The notes beneath the pieces were generated by a model that searched no databases, was not told the origin of the DNA, and worked only from the letters and a program-made list of their open reading frames with translations. Of a DNA stretch of 64,000 nucleotides, positions 43,478-51,980 are shown in pieces. The position numbers and the translations under genes are program-made. Source of the DNA: Clostridiaceae bacterium (GTDB lineage: Bacteria; Bacillota; Clostridia; Oscillospirales; Acutalibacteraceae); assembly GCA_016295355.1 (NCBI GenBank), contig JAEDLK010000005.1, positions 3,604-67,603 of the forward strand. Reading direction: 5' to 3'. The first letter of the stretch is position 1, and every line of letters begins with the position of its first letter.

Positions 43478-43837
43478 TTGGATTGGCATTTAGACAAAAA
43501 CCGTCCGCTCTGCCCGCAGATTGAAGAACAGCTTTGCGTAAGCATTGCCACAGGAGAAATCAAACCGTCCGATCGTCTGCCTTCGGTCAGGGAGCTGGCT
43601 GTCAGTGCATCGGTCAACCCCAACACCGTGCAAAAGGCACTGGAGTCATTGGAGCAAAAAGGCCTGCTGTCTTCGGTACGGGGATCGGGCTGGTTTGTCA
43701 GTCCGCAGCCACAAAAGGCCAAGGAGATCGTCAATCAGTTAATCCACGCCCGCACAGGCACCTATCTGGAAGCCATGCGGTTATACGGATGTGATCGGGA
43801 AGAAATTATAAGAATTGTTAAGGAGTGGACTCCATGA
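43478..43837 (+). CDS. Short GntR-family regulator (YtrA type)
   Basis: 119-aa repressor with a winged helix-turn-helix (LPSVRELAVSASVNPNTVQK, about 35-54, then LESLEQKGLLSSVRGSGWFV) and only a short C-terminal helix for dimerisation. This size is that of the YtrA subfamily, which regulates adjacent ABC transporters. I prefer TTG 43478 with AGAGGAG 8 nt upstream; GTG 43469 overlaps the ribosome binding site. Its stop overlaps the ATP-binding gene by 4 nt. Confidence 0.88.
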   Translation: MDWHLDKNRPLCPQIEEQLCVSIATGEIKPSDRLPSVRELAVSASVNPNTVQKALESLEQKGLLSSVRGSGWFVSPQPQKAKEIVNQLIHARTGTYLEAMRLYGCDREEIIRIVKEWTP

Positions 43838-44532
43838 GTGAATTACTGCGCTGTGAAGATTTATGCAAGTGTTACGGTCATTTGGTCGCTTTGGACCATA
43901 TCAACCTGACGGTGGAAAGCGGAAAAATCATCGGCCTGTTAGGCCCCAACGGATCGGGAAAAACAACCTTGATCAAACTGCTAAACGGTCTTTTAACCCC
44001 TTCGGCCGGTCATATCACGGTATGCGGCGATGAACCGGGCGTGCAAACCAAAAAAGCGGTCGCCTACCTGCCTGACACGGTGTTCTTGGGCGGCAACATG
44101 ACCGTGCGCCAGACGGTGAATCTGTTTGATGACTTTTTTGACGATTTTCGTCCGTCATTGGCTTATGAAATGCTCAACCGCTTGAACATCGACCCGAATG
44201 CCCGTCTTAAAACCCTTTCAAAGGGCAACAAGGAGAAGGTTTCCTTAATATTAACCATGAGTCGCAACGCCCGTTTATACGTATTGGACGAACCGATCGC
44301 CGGCGTTGACCCTGCCACCAGAGATTACATCATCTCCACCATTTTGAATAACTACAATCCGGAGGCATCGGTCATTATTTCCACCCATTTGATTGCCGAC
44401 ATCGAGCAAGCCTTGGACGAGGTCATCTTTATCAAAAACGGTCATATTGTCATGCAAAAGTCCGTGGATGAGATACGCACAGAGAACAACAAGAGCGTTG
44501 ACGAGTTGTTCCGGGAGGTATTCAAATGGTAA
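43834..44532 (+). CDS. ABC transporter ATP-binding protein
   Basis: 232-aa ATPase with Walker A GPNGSGKTT (about 38-46), signature LKTLSKGNKEKVSLIL (lacking the usual LSGGQ but with LSKG), Walker B LYVLDEPIAGVDP and H-loop STHLIADIEQ. ATG 43834 follows AAGGAG. With the next gene it forms a two-component exporter of the YtrB/EcsA kind. Confidence 0.93.
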   Translation: MSELLRCEDLCKCYGHLVALDHINLTVESGKIIGLLGPNGSGKTTLIKLLNGLLTPSAGHITVCGDEPGVQTKKAVAYLPDTVFLGGNMTVRQTVNLFDDFFDDFRPSLAYEMLNRLNIDPNARLKTLSKGNKEKVSLILTMSRNARLYVLDEPIAGVDPATRDYIISTILNNYNPEASVIISTHLIADIEQALDEVIFIKNGHIVMQKSVDEIRTENNKSVDELFREVFKW

Positions 44533-45335
44533 AAAAATTATTGAAATACGAGTTTATTTCCTTTGCCAAGACCATTCTGCCCATGGAAATCATTCTGTTG
44601 GGCATTGCCGTGTTGACCCGTTTCATCCAGTTTTTTGAGGATGACAGTGTCACCTATCGCATTTTCAGCATTTCCTCTGTTGTAGCTTTGGTGATTTCCT
44701 GCATCGTTTGTTTGGTGATGACCGTGTTTGTCAATTTGATTCGGTTTTACCGCAACCTGTATACAGGCGAGGGATATCTGACCCTCACACTGCCGGTCAC
44801 TCATCATCAGCATATCCTCTCCAAACTGATCGCAGCGGTTTGCTCCACGATTTTCTCCGTCATCTCCATTCTTTTGGCCATTGCTATCAGCACAGCCGGC
44901 GAGGTCTTTCATGAACTGCTCAAGGCCTTCGGCTATTTATTCGGACTCTTCACCCAAAAGCTCGGTGCTGACGCCTGGCTGTATGTGTTAGAGTTTCTGA
45001 TTTTAGCCCTACTCATGACGACAAGCGAATACCTGCTCTGCTACGGCTGTATCACGGTCGGACAGATGGCCAAAAAGAACCGTGTGCTGGCCGCCTTCGG
45101 CGTCTTTTTCGGCTATTATATGTTTGGTCAAGTGCTCTCGACCGTCCTGCTTGTGATCACCGGTAACTTTTATAAGGAACTGCATCTGGATGAATTATTG
45201 CGGTGGTTCTCTGAAAATCCCAGACCGGCTGCCCATATCATACTGATTTCCCTGTCGGCGTTTGCGATATTGATGGGTTGCATCTACTATCTGATCACCC
45301 ATAAGTTGATGAAACAAAAACTCAATCTGGAATAA
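44526..45335 (+). CDS. ABC transporter permease
   Basis: 269-aa membrane subunit with six transmembrane segments (about 17-36, 50-75, 95-120, 140-160, 175-200, 235-257). It overlaps the ATPase gene by 7 nt. The conserved LLKYEFISFAKTILPME opening is typical of small ABC-2-like permeases in these operons. Confidence 0.88.
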   Translation: MVKKLLKYEFISFAKTILPMEIILLGIAVLTRFIQFFEDDSVTYRIFSISSVVALVISCIVCLVMTVFVNLIRFYRNLYTGEGYLTLTLPVTHHQHILSKLIAAVCSTIFSVISILLAIAISTAGEVFHELLKAFGYLFGLFTQKLGADAWLYVLEFLILALLMTTSEYLLCYGCITVGQMAKKNRVLAAFGVFFGYYMFGQVLSTVLLVITGNFYKELHLDELLRWFSENPRPAAHIILISLSAFAILMGCIYYLITHKLMKQKLNLE

Positions 45336-45348
45336 AGGAGTGTTTGCC

Positions 45349-45459
45349 ATGAAAAAAACCATATTGGTCATCACGGCTGTGGCCACCTTGCTTCTGTTGG
45401 CCGTTCGCTTAATCGGCAAACAGCCTAAAACCGACCCCACACAGGAGGATGTGTTATGA
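45349..45459 (+). CDS. 36-aa single-pass membrane peptide
   Basis: Short ORF with AAAGGAG seven nt upstream. It encodes MKKTILVITAVATLLLLAVR followed by LIGKQPKTDPTQEDVL, a basic start, one transmembrane helix and a short polar tail. Its stop overlaps the next gene's start (ATGA at 45456-45459). The strong ribosome binding site and the coupling on both sides indicate it is translated; it may be an accessory of the ABC transporter. No homologue recognised. Confidence 0.72.
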   Translation: MKKTILVITAVATLLLLAVRLIGKQPKTDPTQEDVL

Positions 45460-46157
45460 AGAAAAACAAAATTAAAAAACTCATTGCCCTTGCGGGTGCG
45501 GTGCTGCTGATGCTACCGCTGACCGGCTGCCGTTCGCTGGATGAAATGCGTTCCAAGCAGGCGTTTTGGAACGGCGAAGACCGTCAAGCTATTTCCTTTA
45601 ACGGCAACAGCTACAAAAGACTGGACTCCTGTGCAGATCTTCGTTTACCCACATCGGTCAATACTTGTTATATCACCGAAACAGATGTGCCGGTGTTATT
45701 GAGCCAATCGATGGGCTACCGAGCGTCGGTGTCGACGGATCATCGGTTTATTTCAAACAATGATCATATCTACGCCCGCGAGGATGTTTTTGATACCTTC
45801 CAAGCCTTGATTCAAAATCACCCCATGCCCTATTATGCCACTTATGTCATCGAAAAAAACTACGAAGTCACTGTTCGGGCGCTTGATTCTTCCCTGCAAC
45901 AGACGTTGCAATCGGCCATAGACGGCATGGTCAAAACCACAGCTTTCACAACCGGTCTGCCGGAAGTGCCGATCTTTAAGTGCGATGAAACCGGCCTTTT
46001 CTACACCGAGGCGTTCTCTCTGTATTTGGATCGAACAACCGCAACCATCTATTTAAGAGATGACGATGACATTTACCGTCTGCCCGACGGATCATCCCTG
46101 CCGCTATCTGTTTTGTTCAACGATAACGAAAAGTATATCTCAACCGATTCTTACTGA
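45456..46157 (+). CDS. Lipoprotein of unknown function
   Basis: 233-aa protein with a lipoprotein signal (basic start, hydrophobic core, LPLTGC; Cys25 lipidated). The mature part is mixed alpha/beta with no recognised domain. It is coupled to the 36-aa peptide gene and belongs to the GntR-ABC operon, so it may act outside the membrane with the transporter. Confidence 0.8.
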   Translation: MKKNKIKKLIALAGAVLLMLPLTGCRSLDEMRSKQAFWNGEDRQAISFNGNSYKRLDSCADLRLPTSVNTCYITETDVPVLLSQSMGYRASVSTDHRFISNNDHIYAREDVFDTFQALIQNHPMPYYATYVIEKNYEVTVRALDSSLQQTLQSAIDGMVKTTAFTTGLPEVPIFKCDETGLFYTEAFSLYLDRTTATIYLRDDDDIYRLPDGSSLPLSVLFNDNEKYISTDSY

Positions 46158-46263
46158 AAATGCCCCCTGTAAACCGTCCTTGCCACTCTTTCTTAAAGGG
46201 TCGGCAAGGGCGATTTTGTATGAACGGCTCGTTGCGGTGCATACTACCAACGGAGGCGATTGC

Positions 46264-46893
46264 ATGAAAAAAGCAGGGTTGATCGGACTTTGTCTGCTTC
46301 TATGCCTGTGCGTGTCCCAGCCGGCGGTAGCACTGTCCAAGCGCGGCTCCCGCGGTGAAGAGGTTACACGCATTCAACAGGCTCTTAAACAAAGAGGCTA
46401 TTACACCGGTGCTGTTGACGGCGTTTACGGGAGCGGTACGCAGGCCGCCGTTACAGCTTTTCAAAGAGATAACGGTCTGTCTGCCGATGGCATTGCAGGC
46501 CATCAAACGCTGACGGCCCTCGGTCTGTCGGCCGGCAACACCGACAGCGATTATCAGTTGTTGGCTCGTGTCATTTCAGCCGAGGCCCGTGGTGAACCCT
46601 ATATCGGACAGGTGGCCGTGGGTGCAGTGATTCTCAACCGCATCGAGCATCCTTCCTTTCCCGATTCTCTGACGGGTGTCATCTTTCAAAACGGCGCCTT
46701 TACTTGCATGACCGACGGTCAATTCAGTGTAGAGATTGCAGAAAGCGCCTACAGTGCCGCACGGGATGCCCTAAACGGATTAGACCCAACCGGCGGTGCC
46801 ATTTATTATTACAACCCCGCCACCGCAACCAATCAATGGATTCGTAATCGACCGGTGGTTTACACCGTCGGTGCTCATGTCTTTTGTCAATAG
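46264..46893 (+). CDS. sleB: Spore cortex-lytic enzyme SleB
   Basis: Lytic transglycosylase that degrades cortex peptidoglycan during germination. A signal peptide (1-24) precedes a PG_binding_1 domain (30-88, with GYYTGAVDGVYGSGTQAAVT) and a hydrolase_2 domain with the catalytic glutamate in LLARVISAEARGEPYIGQVA, then FTCMTDGQF and GAIYYYNPATATNQWI. ATG 46264 follows GGAGGCG and yields 209 aa. Its usual partner YpeB is not next to it here. Confidence 0.93.
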   Translation: MKKAGLIGLCLLLCLCVSQPAVALSKRGSRGEEVTRIQQALKQRGYYTGAVDGVYGSGTQAAVTAFQRDNGLSADGIAGHQTLTALGLSAGNTDSDYQLLARVISAEARGEPYIGQVAVGAVILNRIEHPSFPDSLTGVIFQNGAFTCMTDGQFSVEIAESAYSAARDALNGLDPTGGAIYYYNPATATNQWIRNRPVVYTVGAHVFCQ

Positions 46894-46979
46894 AAAATCA
46901 TTACTGCCGGTAAGCCGGCTTTGCTGTGCGGTTGTAAGCTGCTGTTACCGGCAAGGCTCAAAGCTCACCGAATGATCTG

Positions 46980-47029
46980 CCAACCGCAAGCGGATTCTTG
47001 CTGCCGCTAAAGCGGTTGGTTACTTTTTG
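46980..47029 (+). terminator. Terminator after sleB
   Basis: CCAACCGC/GCGGTTGG stem followed by TTACTTTTT; a weaker GCCGGTAA/TTACCGGC stem precedes it at 46916-46962. Confidence 0.6.
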
Positions 47030-47315
47030 CTTGCCTTAACTCACTGACCTGTAAACTGTCTATGGGTTCTTTATACTCCCCTGTTTATACGCTTAGTGGA
47101 TTGCTTCTGTGTTCTGCTGTTGACTTTTCCCTTCCCACTATATCTCATAAAGATTCTTAACACCAAAACGCTCTGTTTCCGGATTGATCTTTTAGATTCG
47201 CGTATTTATCAAAGATCCTAAATCCTCTTTTCCTTTTAATATTCCATAGGAGTTCTCTTTTACTCATCGACAAAAGTTATCACGTCACCACCCGCTTAGC
47301 AAGTGGGTCTTGATA

Positions 47316-47358
47316 CAAACAAAGGCCGTCAAGCCTAATCACGACTTGACGGTCTTTA
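47316..47358 (-). terminator. Terminator of the LPXTG-type remnant
   Basis: Stem AAAGACCGTCAAG/CTTGACGGCCTTT on the minus strand, followed by GTTTG. Confidence 0.65.
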
Positions 47359-47363
47359 TAGTG

Positions 47364-47726
47364 TTAATTGCTAATACTGTTTTTCCTGTTGTGAACCAAG
47401 AATCCAACCATACTGGTTCCTGACACAACCAACAATGCTATCCAAAGCCACATCATACTGTAATCACCCGTTTGCGGTGCTTTTTGTGAATTAGAACCTC
47501 CGCCGTTTTCGGTCTGTGATGCTTTTACCTCAAAATGCGTACTGCACTCGCCGTCATTCAATAAAACAGTCAAACTGTGTGTGCCGGCAGAAAGTGTTTT
47601 GAGATAATCAGCCTTAAGTGTCACAATCGTGGAACCGGACACAGCCGTATATCGCAGCGACAAAGTAACCGAGTTTAATGCTTTTCTGATTACAGACTCG
47701 GAAAAAGCCGGTAAACGCAGAAGCAT
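47364..47726 (-). pseudogene. 3' remnant of a cell-wall-anchored surface protein
   Basis: The frame has no credible start but encodes the end of a beta-sandwich domain (TIVTLKADYLKTLSAGTHSL) like that of X2-type surface modules. It ends with a sortase sorting signal: KAPQTGDYS, a hydrophobic helix (MMWLWIALLVVSGTSMVGFL) and the basic tail HNRKNSISN. The motif PQTG replaces the canonical LPXTG. It is truncated at about 47725, where a plus-strand remnant begins. Confidence 0.75.
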
Positions 47727-47751
47727 CCTTTCAACACGGCCGCTTTACACA

Positions 47752-48222
47752 ATGAGCGAGGAGCTTTTGAATTCGCTACTCAGTCGGCATCGGATGACAG
47801 ACGAAGAAAGACAAACGATTTTGGACTTTGCCGCTGCCAAACGAAGAAGAATCGAGACGATACTGGAAAACAATACCATAGAAGATGAAATATCCGAACT
47901 GACAGAGGATGACTTGATCCGCCATCCTCTGCCGCTGGACCTTTCCGGCGCTTTCTGTGAACAGGATATTTTTTATACCTACGAAGAATATCATGAACAT
48001 TTGAAAAGTACGGAACAATTTACCCAGGCCCATCCAAACTATGCGCTGAAAAGGACCTCATCTCACGCCTTTCACAATTTGCAGATAATCATTCACGAGG
48101 GTAAATGGGCTATGATATCCAAAGGAAAAACGCCGTCCATTCCTTTTGTGGTTTATCATCCAAAGATGGTAAATGCCATTGAAACCTTTATTCCTCCTGT
48201 GGTGGAGGATAAGGCAGAATAG
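47752..48222 (+). pseudogene. C-terminal part of an XRE-type regulator, head-truncated
   Basis: The frame from about 47728 to 48222 encodes a protein C-terminal half. HKNLQIIIHEGKWAMISKGK-like text (here HNLQIIIHEGKWAMISKGKT) and IPFVVYHPKMVNAIETFIPP resemble the tail of a family of Clostridia HTH regulators. No helix-turn-helix is present. A start at ATG 47752 is possible but has only a weak ribosome binding site. It is joined head-to-head with the sorting-signal remnant, so I take both as remains of a deletion. Confidence 0.5.
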
Positions 48223-48403
48223 TATACAGCATGATTCTCATCGCATGATGGTGACCAATCTGTAGCAAGCGGTCTTAAATATGATCTGCAAAAGCCCCGA
48301 TGTGTATCAGACAAGATCAACCGAGCCAGGCTGTCGGACAAAGGTTTTCATACATTGGTTAACCTCTTTTGAACCATGAGACGATTGCGTGGTTTTCGGG
48401 ATA

Positions 48404-48437
48404 CAAAAAGGCCGTGCGGTACCGTTGTCCGCACGGC
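48404..48437 (-). terminator. Terminator of the DUF-less membrane protein gene at 48478
   Basis: Perfect stem GCCGTGCGG/CCGCACGGC, followed on the minus strand by CTTTTTG. Confidence 0.85.
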
Positions 48438-48477
48438 TATATGATGCCTATAGGGCACCGTCAATCGGTGTCAAGTA

Positions 48478-49215
48478 CTATTCAATCCAGCCTTTATCCT
48501 TTAAGGCCTGCAAAAAGATTTCAGCTCTGCGTGTCGCCTCCAGGGCTTCCCCGTTTTTCTCCATCAGCGTTCCGCCAATGTTTTTAACGGCAATACCGAT
48601 GTTTTGCGGAGCCGGAAAATCTGACACGACATCAATGGTCTCGTAAAATGCTTTTGTAAAAGGATGATAAGCATACAAAAGGCCCGTGTCCGATAGGTCG
48701 TTCAAATAGTCCCAAGTATCCGCCGATGTGATAAACAGAGAAGTCTTGGTGTCAACCGCCACCAATGACTGGAGCTTTTGCATCTTCACCTGCTGTTGCT
48801 CGGCCGTCGAAACCCCCACCTCAAAGGTACAGTTAATGACCTCGACCAACGCCGACCCATTGCCATCAAAATCGGGGCAGACCGACGAAAGGCTGTCCTG
48901 TATGCCGCTGATGTGCATTTCTGAAATATAATGATAATCGAAGGCGGCTATTCTGATATCCTTATTTGGGTTTTTGGCGCACTGCACACAGAAAAAGGCG
49001 GCAAACCCCGCAACAAGCAACAGACCGATAAAGGGAACCCGATAATAATACCACCAATGAGCGATTTTTTGCACAAAGCCCTGCGGACGAATCTCATCCT
49101 GATAGGGCGTATGCTCCACTGTCACACCGGCCTGTTTCGCCTTTTTCAGTTCCATTAAATCCTGTTGTGCTTTTCGCCTTTGTCGCAGGGTTTCACTTTC
49201 CGGTTTATGATCCAT
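48478..49215 (-). CDS. Single-pass membrane protein of unknown function
   Basis: 245-aa protein with a basic N-terminal cytoplasmic region (about 1-60), one transmembrane segment (RVPFIGLLLVAGFAAFFCVQ, about 59-78) and an extracytoplasmic domain of about 165 residues. No domain recognised. ATG 49215 follows AAGGAG. It is the last gene after pyridoxal kinase on the same strand, 11 nt apart. Confidence 0.75.
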   Translation of the reverse strand: MDHKPESETLRQRRKAQQDLMELKKAKQAGVTVEHTPYQDEIRPQGFVQKIAHWWYYYRVPFIGLLLVAGFAAFFCVQCAKNPNKDIRIAAFDYHYISEMHISGIQDSLSSVCPDFDGNGSALVEVINCTFEVGVSTAEQQQVKMQKLQSLVAVDTKTSLFITSADTWDYLNDLSDTGLLYAYHPFTKAFYETIDVVSDFPAPQNIGIAVKNIGGTLMEKNGEALEATRRAEIFLQALKDKGWIE

Positions 49216-49226
49216 TTGTTTCTCCT

Positions 49227-50060
49227 TTACAGCTTTTCAAGAAAGGCCTTGAGTACCGATTCAAAATTCACGCCGTACCGTCGGTCGGGATTTTCCGAAA
49301 GGGTGGCGGAAATACTATCACACACCAAATCAGCCGCCAGTGAAGTACTTTGAGGCAGTGTGTATCCGGCCAACAAAGCCCCCACCAAGCCACTGCCGAA
49401 AACATCGCCCGTGCCGTGATACAGTCCCGGTAAACGATCCTTTAAGATGTAGGAAATATGGCCGTTTTTAAGTACCGCCGCCCCCAAATGATCATGATCA
49501 AACGCCACACCGGTTAAGACCACATCCGCCTTGGTCAGCTCATACAAACGATGAAGCAGCATTTCTATCATGGGCTTATCATACGGCGGTTCGCTGTAAG
49601 GCAAGCCGGTCATCAAGCAAGCCTCGGTGATATTGGGGACAATGATGTCGGCCTGTTGGCACAGTTCGAGCATAGCCCCCGGAAAATCCTGTTCAAAGCC
49701 GGGGTACAATTTGCCGTCATCGGCCATAGCCGGGTCGGTCACAATCAAAGAATCTTTTGTTCTGATAAGTGAAACGGCCTTGGCAACCAACGACGCTTGT
49801 TCGGGTGAGCCTAAATAGCCGGTATAAAAGGCATCGGCCGTAATGCCTTCCTTTTTCCAATGCTCGGCTATGGGCAAAATATCCTCAGTCAAATCCCGAA
49901 AGGTGTAGCCCGTAAAGCCACCTGTGTGGGTGGAAAGAACCGCTGTGGGAATAACCGCACATTCATGGCCGCAGGCCGAAAGAATGGGCAACGCAACCGT
50001 CAGAGAACATTTCCCGAAACAGGAAATGTCATGAATCGCCACCACTCTTTTTTGTGACAT
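49227..50060 (-). CDS. pdxY: Pyridoxal/pyridoxamine kinase
   Basis: Phosphorylates B6 vitamers to form pyridoxal 5'-phosphate. Ribokinase-fold markers are VVAIHDISCFGKCSLTVALP, LSTHTGGFTGYT, IIVPNITEACLMTG and LYHGTGDVFGSGLVGALLAG, the last with the catalytic Asp of GTGD. The start is ATG 50060, 9 nt after AGAGG; ATG 50066 is too close to the site. It overlaps nth slightly at the upstream end of that gene's stop. Confidence 0.93.
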   Translation of the reverse strand: MSQKRVVAIHDISCFGKCSLTVALPILSACGHECAVIPTAVLSTHTGGFTGYTFRDLTEDILPIAEHWKKEGITADAFYTGYLGSPEQASLVAKAVSLIRTKDSLIVTDPAMADDGKLYPGFEQDFPGAMLELCQQADIIVPNITEACLMTGLPYSEPPYDKPMIEMLLHRLYELTKADVVLTGVAFDHDHLGAAVLKNGHISYILKDRLPGLYHGTGDVFGSGLVGALLAGYTLPQSTSLAADLVCDSISATLSENPDRRYGVNFESVLKAFLEKL

Positions 50061-50062
50061 TT

Positions 50063-50689
50063 TCATAACCTCTTTTGACAAATTCCATGTAGGCAACAGC
50101 TCTCACAATCCGGCTTGCGTGCCGTACAAACGGCACGACCGTGTAATACCACACGGTGACAAAAGGCGTTAGAGTCCATACCCTTCAACAATGACCGCAT
50201 TTTTTGCTCCACTTTATACGGATCGGTTGTTTTAACAAACCCCATTCGATTGCATAACCGGATAAAGTGCGTATCTGTGACCACTGCCGGCTTACCGTAG
50301 ATATCGCCGCAAACCAAATTGGCCGTTTTCCGCCCGACACCGGGCAATCGAACCAATGCCTCAATCGTATCCGGCACCTCTCCGCCGAATTCTTCGACCA
50401 ACATTCGAGCAATCCCACATAAATCCTTGGCCTTGCTGTGGAAAAGCCCACAGGTCATAATATACGGCTCAATGTCCTGCGGTGTGGCCTTTGCCATAGT
50501 ATAACAATCGGGATAGTCTGAAAACAGCGCCGGTGTAACCAGATTAACCCGTGCATCGGTACATTGTGCCGATAATCGGGTGGCAATCAATAGCTGGAAG
50601 GGCGTTTGATAGGTTAGCGAACAAACCGCCTGAGGATAGGCCATCTTCAATGCCTCGACAGCGGTTGCCGCACGCATCTTTTCAGTCAT
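50063..50689 (-). CDS. nth: Endonuclease III
   Basis: DNA glycosylase/AP lyase for oxidised pyrimidines. The helix-hairpin-helix RLPGVGRKTANLVCGDI contains the catalytic Lys, the catalytic Asp lies in AVVTDTHFIRLCNRMG, and a C-terminal [4Fe-4S] site is formed by CTARKPDCESCCLHGIC. At 208 aa it has normal size. It overlaps the PTS-like gene by 8 nt. Confidence 0.95.
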   Translation of the reverse strand: MTEKMRAATAVEALKMAYPQAVCSLTYQTPFQLLIATRLSAQCTDARVNLVTPALFSDYPDCYTMAKATPQDIEPYIMTCGLFHSKAKDLCGIARMLVEEFGGEVPDTIEALVRLPGVGRKTANLVCGDIYGKPAVVTDTHFIRLCNRMGFVKTTDPYKVEQKMRSLLKGMDSNAFCHRVVLHGRAVCTARKPDCESCCLHGICQKRL

Positions 50690-51728
50690 CGGTACCCAAC
50701 TTCATATAGCCCGGGCGAATCATGCCCAGCTTACGCATGGCCTCGCTGATGCCAAGGCATACCACCGCCGGCAGAACAAACTGCATCACGGCAATCTGCA
50801 ACAACGCCATACCGGCACTCGTGCCGGCCGCCGTCATGGCCTCAAACGAAGCAAACTGACCTACCAGTCCGGCACTGCCCATGCCCGAACCGACCGGCGT
50901 ACTGACCATTTTGAGTACAGCCGAGGAAATCGGTCCTAAAATAGCACTGGAAAGAATGGCCGGTAACCAAATCTGCGGGTGTCGCACAATGTTGGGCATT
51001 TGCAACATCGAGGTGCCGATCCCCTGCGAAACCAAACCGCCGATCTTGTTTTCCCGATAGCTGATGACAGCAAAGCCGACCATATTACAGCAACAACCGA
51101 TGGTAGCCGCACCTGCCGCCAAACCTGTAATGCCCATGGAAATACCAATGGCAGCCGAAGAAATCGGCAGAGTCAACAGAATACCCATCAAGGTTGATAC
51201 AATGATACCGCCGATAATCGGATGTAATGCCACATTATAGTTGACCAAGTTACCGATCCATTTCATAGCAAAAGAGATGTACGGTCCTACAAAAAAGCCG
51301 ATCACCGATCCGCTCAACACACAACAAAGCGGTGTAAGAATAATATCCAGCTTGGTTCTGCCGGCCACCAACGCACCGATCTCCACCGCCACATAAGCGG
51401 CAATAAATGCACCCAACGGTTCGCCGGGAGCACCGAGCTTGAACTGTTCAACCAGTAAATTGGGGAAAGCACCGACAAAACCGGCCACAGCCGCTGAAAC
51501 AGAGGTCAGCGTGGACGCCTTCAGCTTACTGGCCACCCCGACACCGATGCCGGCGCCGGTAAGAGTCTTGGCAAAATTACCGATCACCGTCAGATAAGTA
51601 CCTACGGTATTAGAGCCGACTAATGCACCGATCTGAACAATAATGGTGCCGATAATCAGCGTTGAGAACAACCCCATGGCCATACCGGACAGGCCGTCAA
51701 TAAACAATCGATTCAAATACTTTTTCAT
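50682..51728 (-). CDS. PTS EIIC-like membrane protein (PfoR/PTS_EIIC_2 type)
   Basis: 348-aa permease with about nine transmembrane helices. FIDGLSGMAMGLFSTLIIGT at the N terminus, NVALHPIIGGIIVSTLMGIL and IGCCCNMVGFAVISYRENK are features of the PTS_EIIC_2 family, members of which lack fused IIA/IIB domains and whose substrates are largely unknown. ATG 51728 has AGGAGG in front; the in-frame codons back to 51851 have no site. It has no adjacent phosphotransfer component. Confidence 0.87.
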   Translation of the reverse strand: MKKYLNRLFIDGLSGMAMGLFSTLIIGTIIVQIGALVGSNTVGTYLTVIGNFAKTLTGAGIGVGVASKLKASTLTSVSAAVAGFVGAFPNLLVEQFKLGAPGEPLGAFIAAYVAVEIGALVAGRTKLDIILTPLCCVLSGSVIGFFVGPYISFAMKWIGNLVNYNVALHPIIGGIIVSTLMGILLTLPISSAAIGISMGITGLAAGAATIGCCCNMVGFAVISYRENKIGGLVSQGIGTSMLQMPNIVRHPQIWLPAILSSAILGPISSAVLKMVSTPVGSGMGSAGLVGQFASFEAMTAAGTSAGMALLQIAVMQFVLPAVVCLGISEAMRKLGMIRPGYMKLGTDD

Positions 51729-51940
51729 GTTACCTCCTCCTGCGCTTGCCGAACATCTCGCACGCTTTTGACGGCCCTGTTTCGGACGTTCATCTCCTAA
51801 AACAGCTTTGTGCCGCATCCGCCGAAATATTTTATGTAAAACGCATATCAAAATTTGTTTCGGTCATTATACTACAGAACAAACAATACTGTCAATTCTT
51901 AAGGATAGAATAATGACCTTTTTTCTTTTATAAAACAGCA

Positions 51941-51976
51941 CACAGCAGGGATCATCCCTGCCGTGTTTTCTTTTTT
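51941..51976. terminator. Bidirectional terminator
   Basis: CACAGCAGGGAT/ATCCCTGCCGTG (one mismatch) followed by TTTTCTTTTTT on the plus strand. Confidence 0.7.
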
Positions 51977-51980
51977 GGTT

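Larger units (their letters stand above)
46894..47363. other. 470-base intergenic region with hairpins and an AT-rich purine-biased stretch
   Basis: Holds two hairpins just after sleB, an approximately 240-base AT-rich segment (47040-47285) whose minus strand is purine-rich, and a hairpin ACCCGCTTAGCAAGTGGGT at 47290-47308. No gene was recognised. It borders a rearrangement scar and may hold the end of a lost element. Confidence 0.4.
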
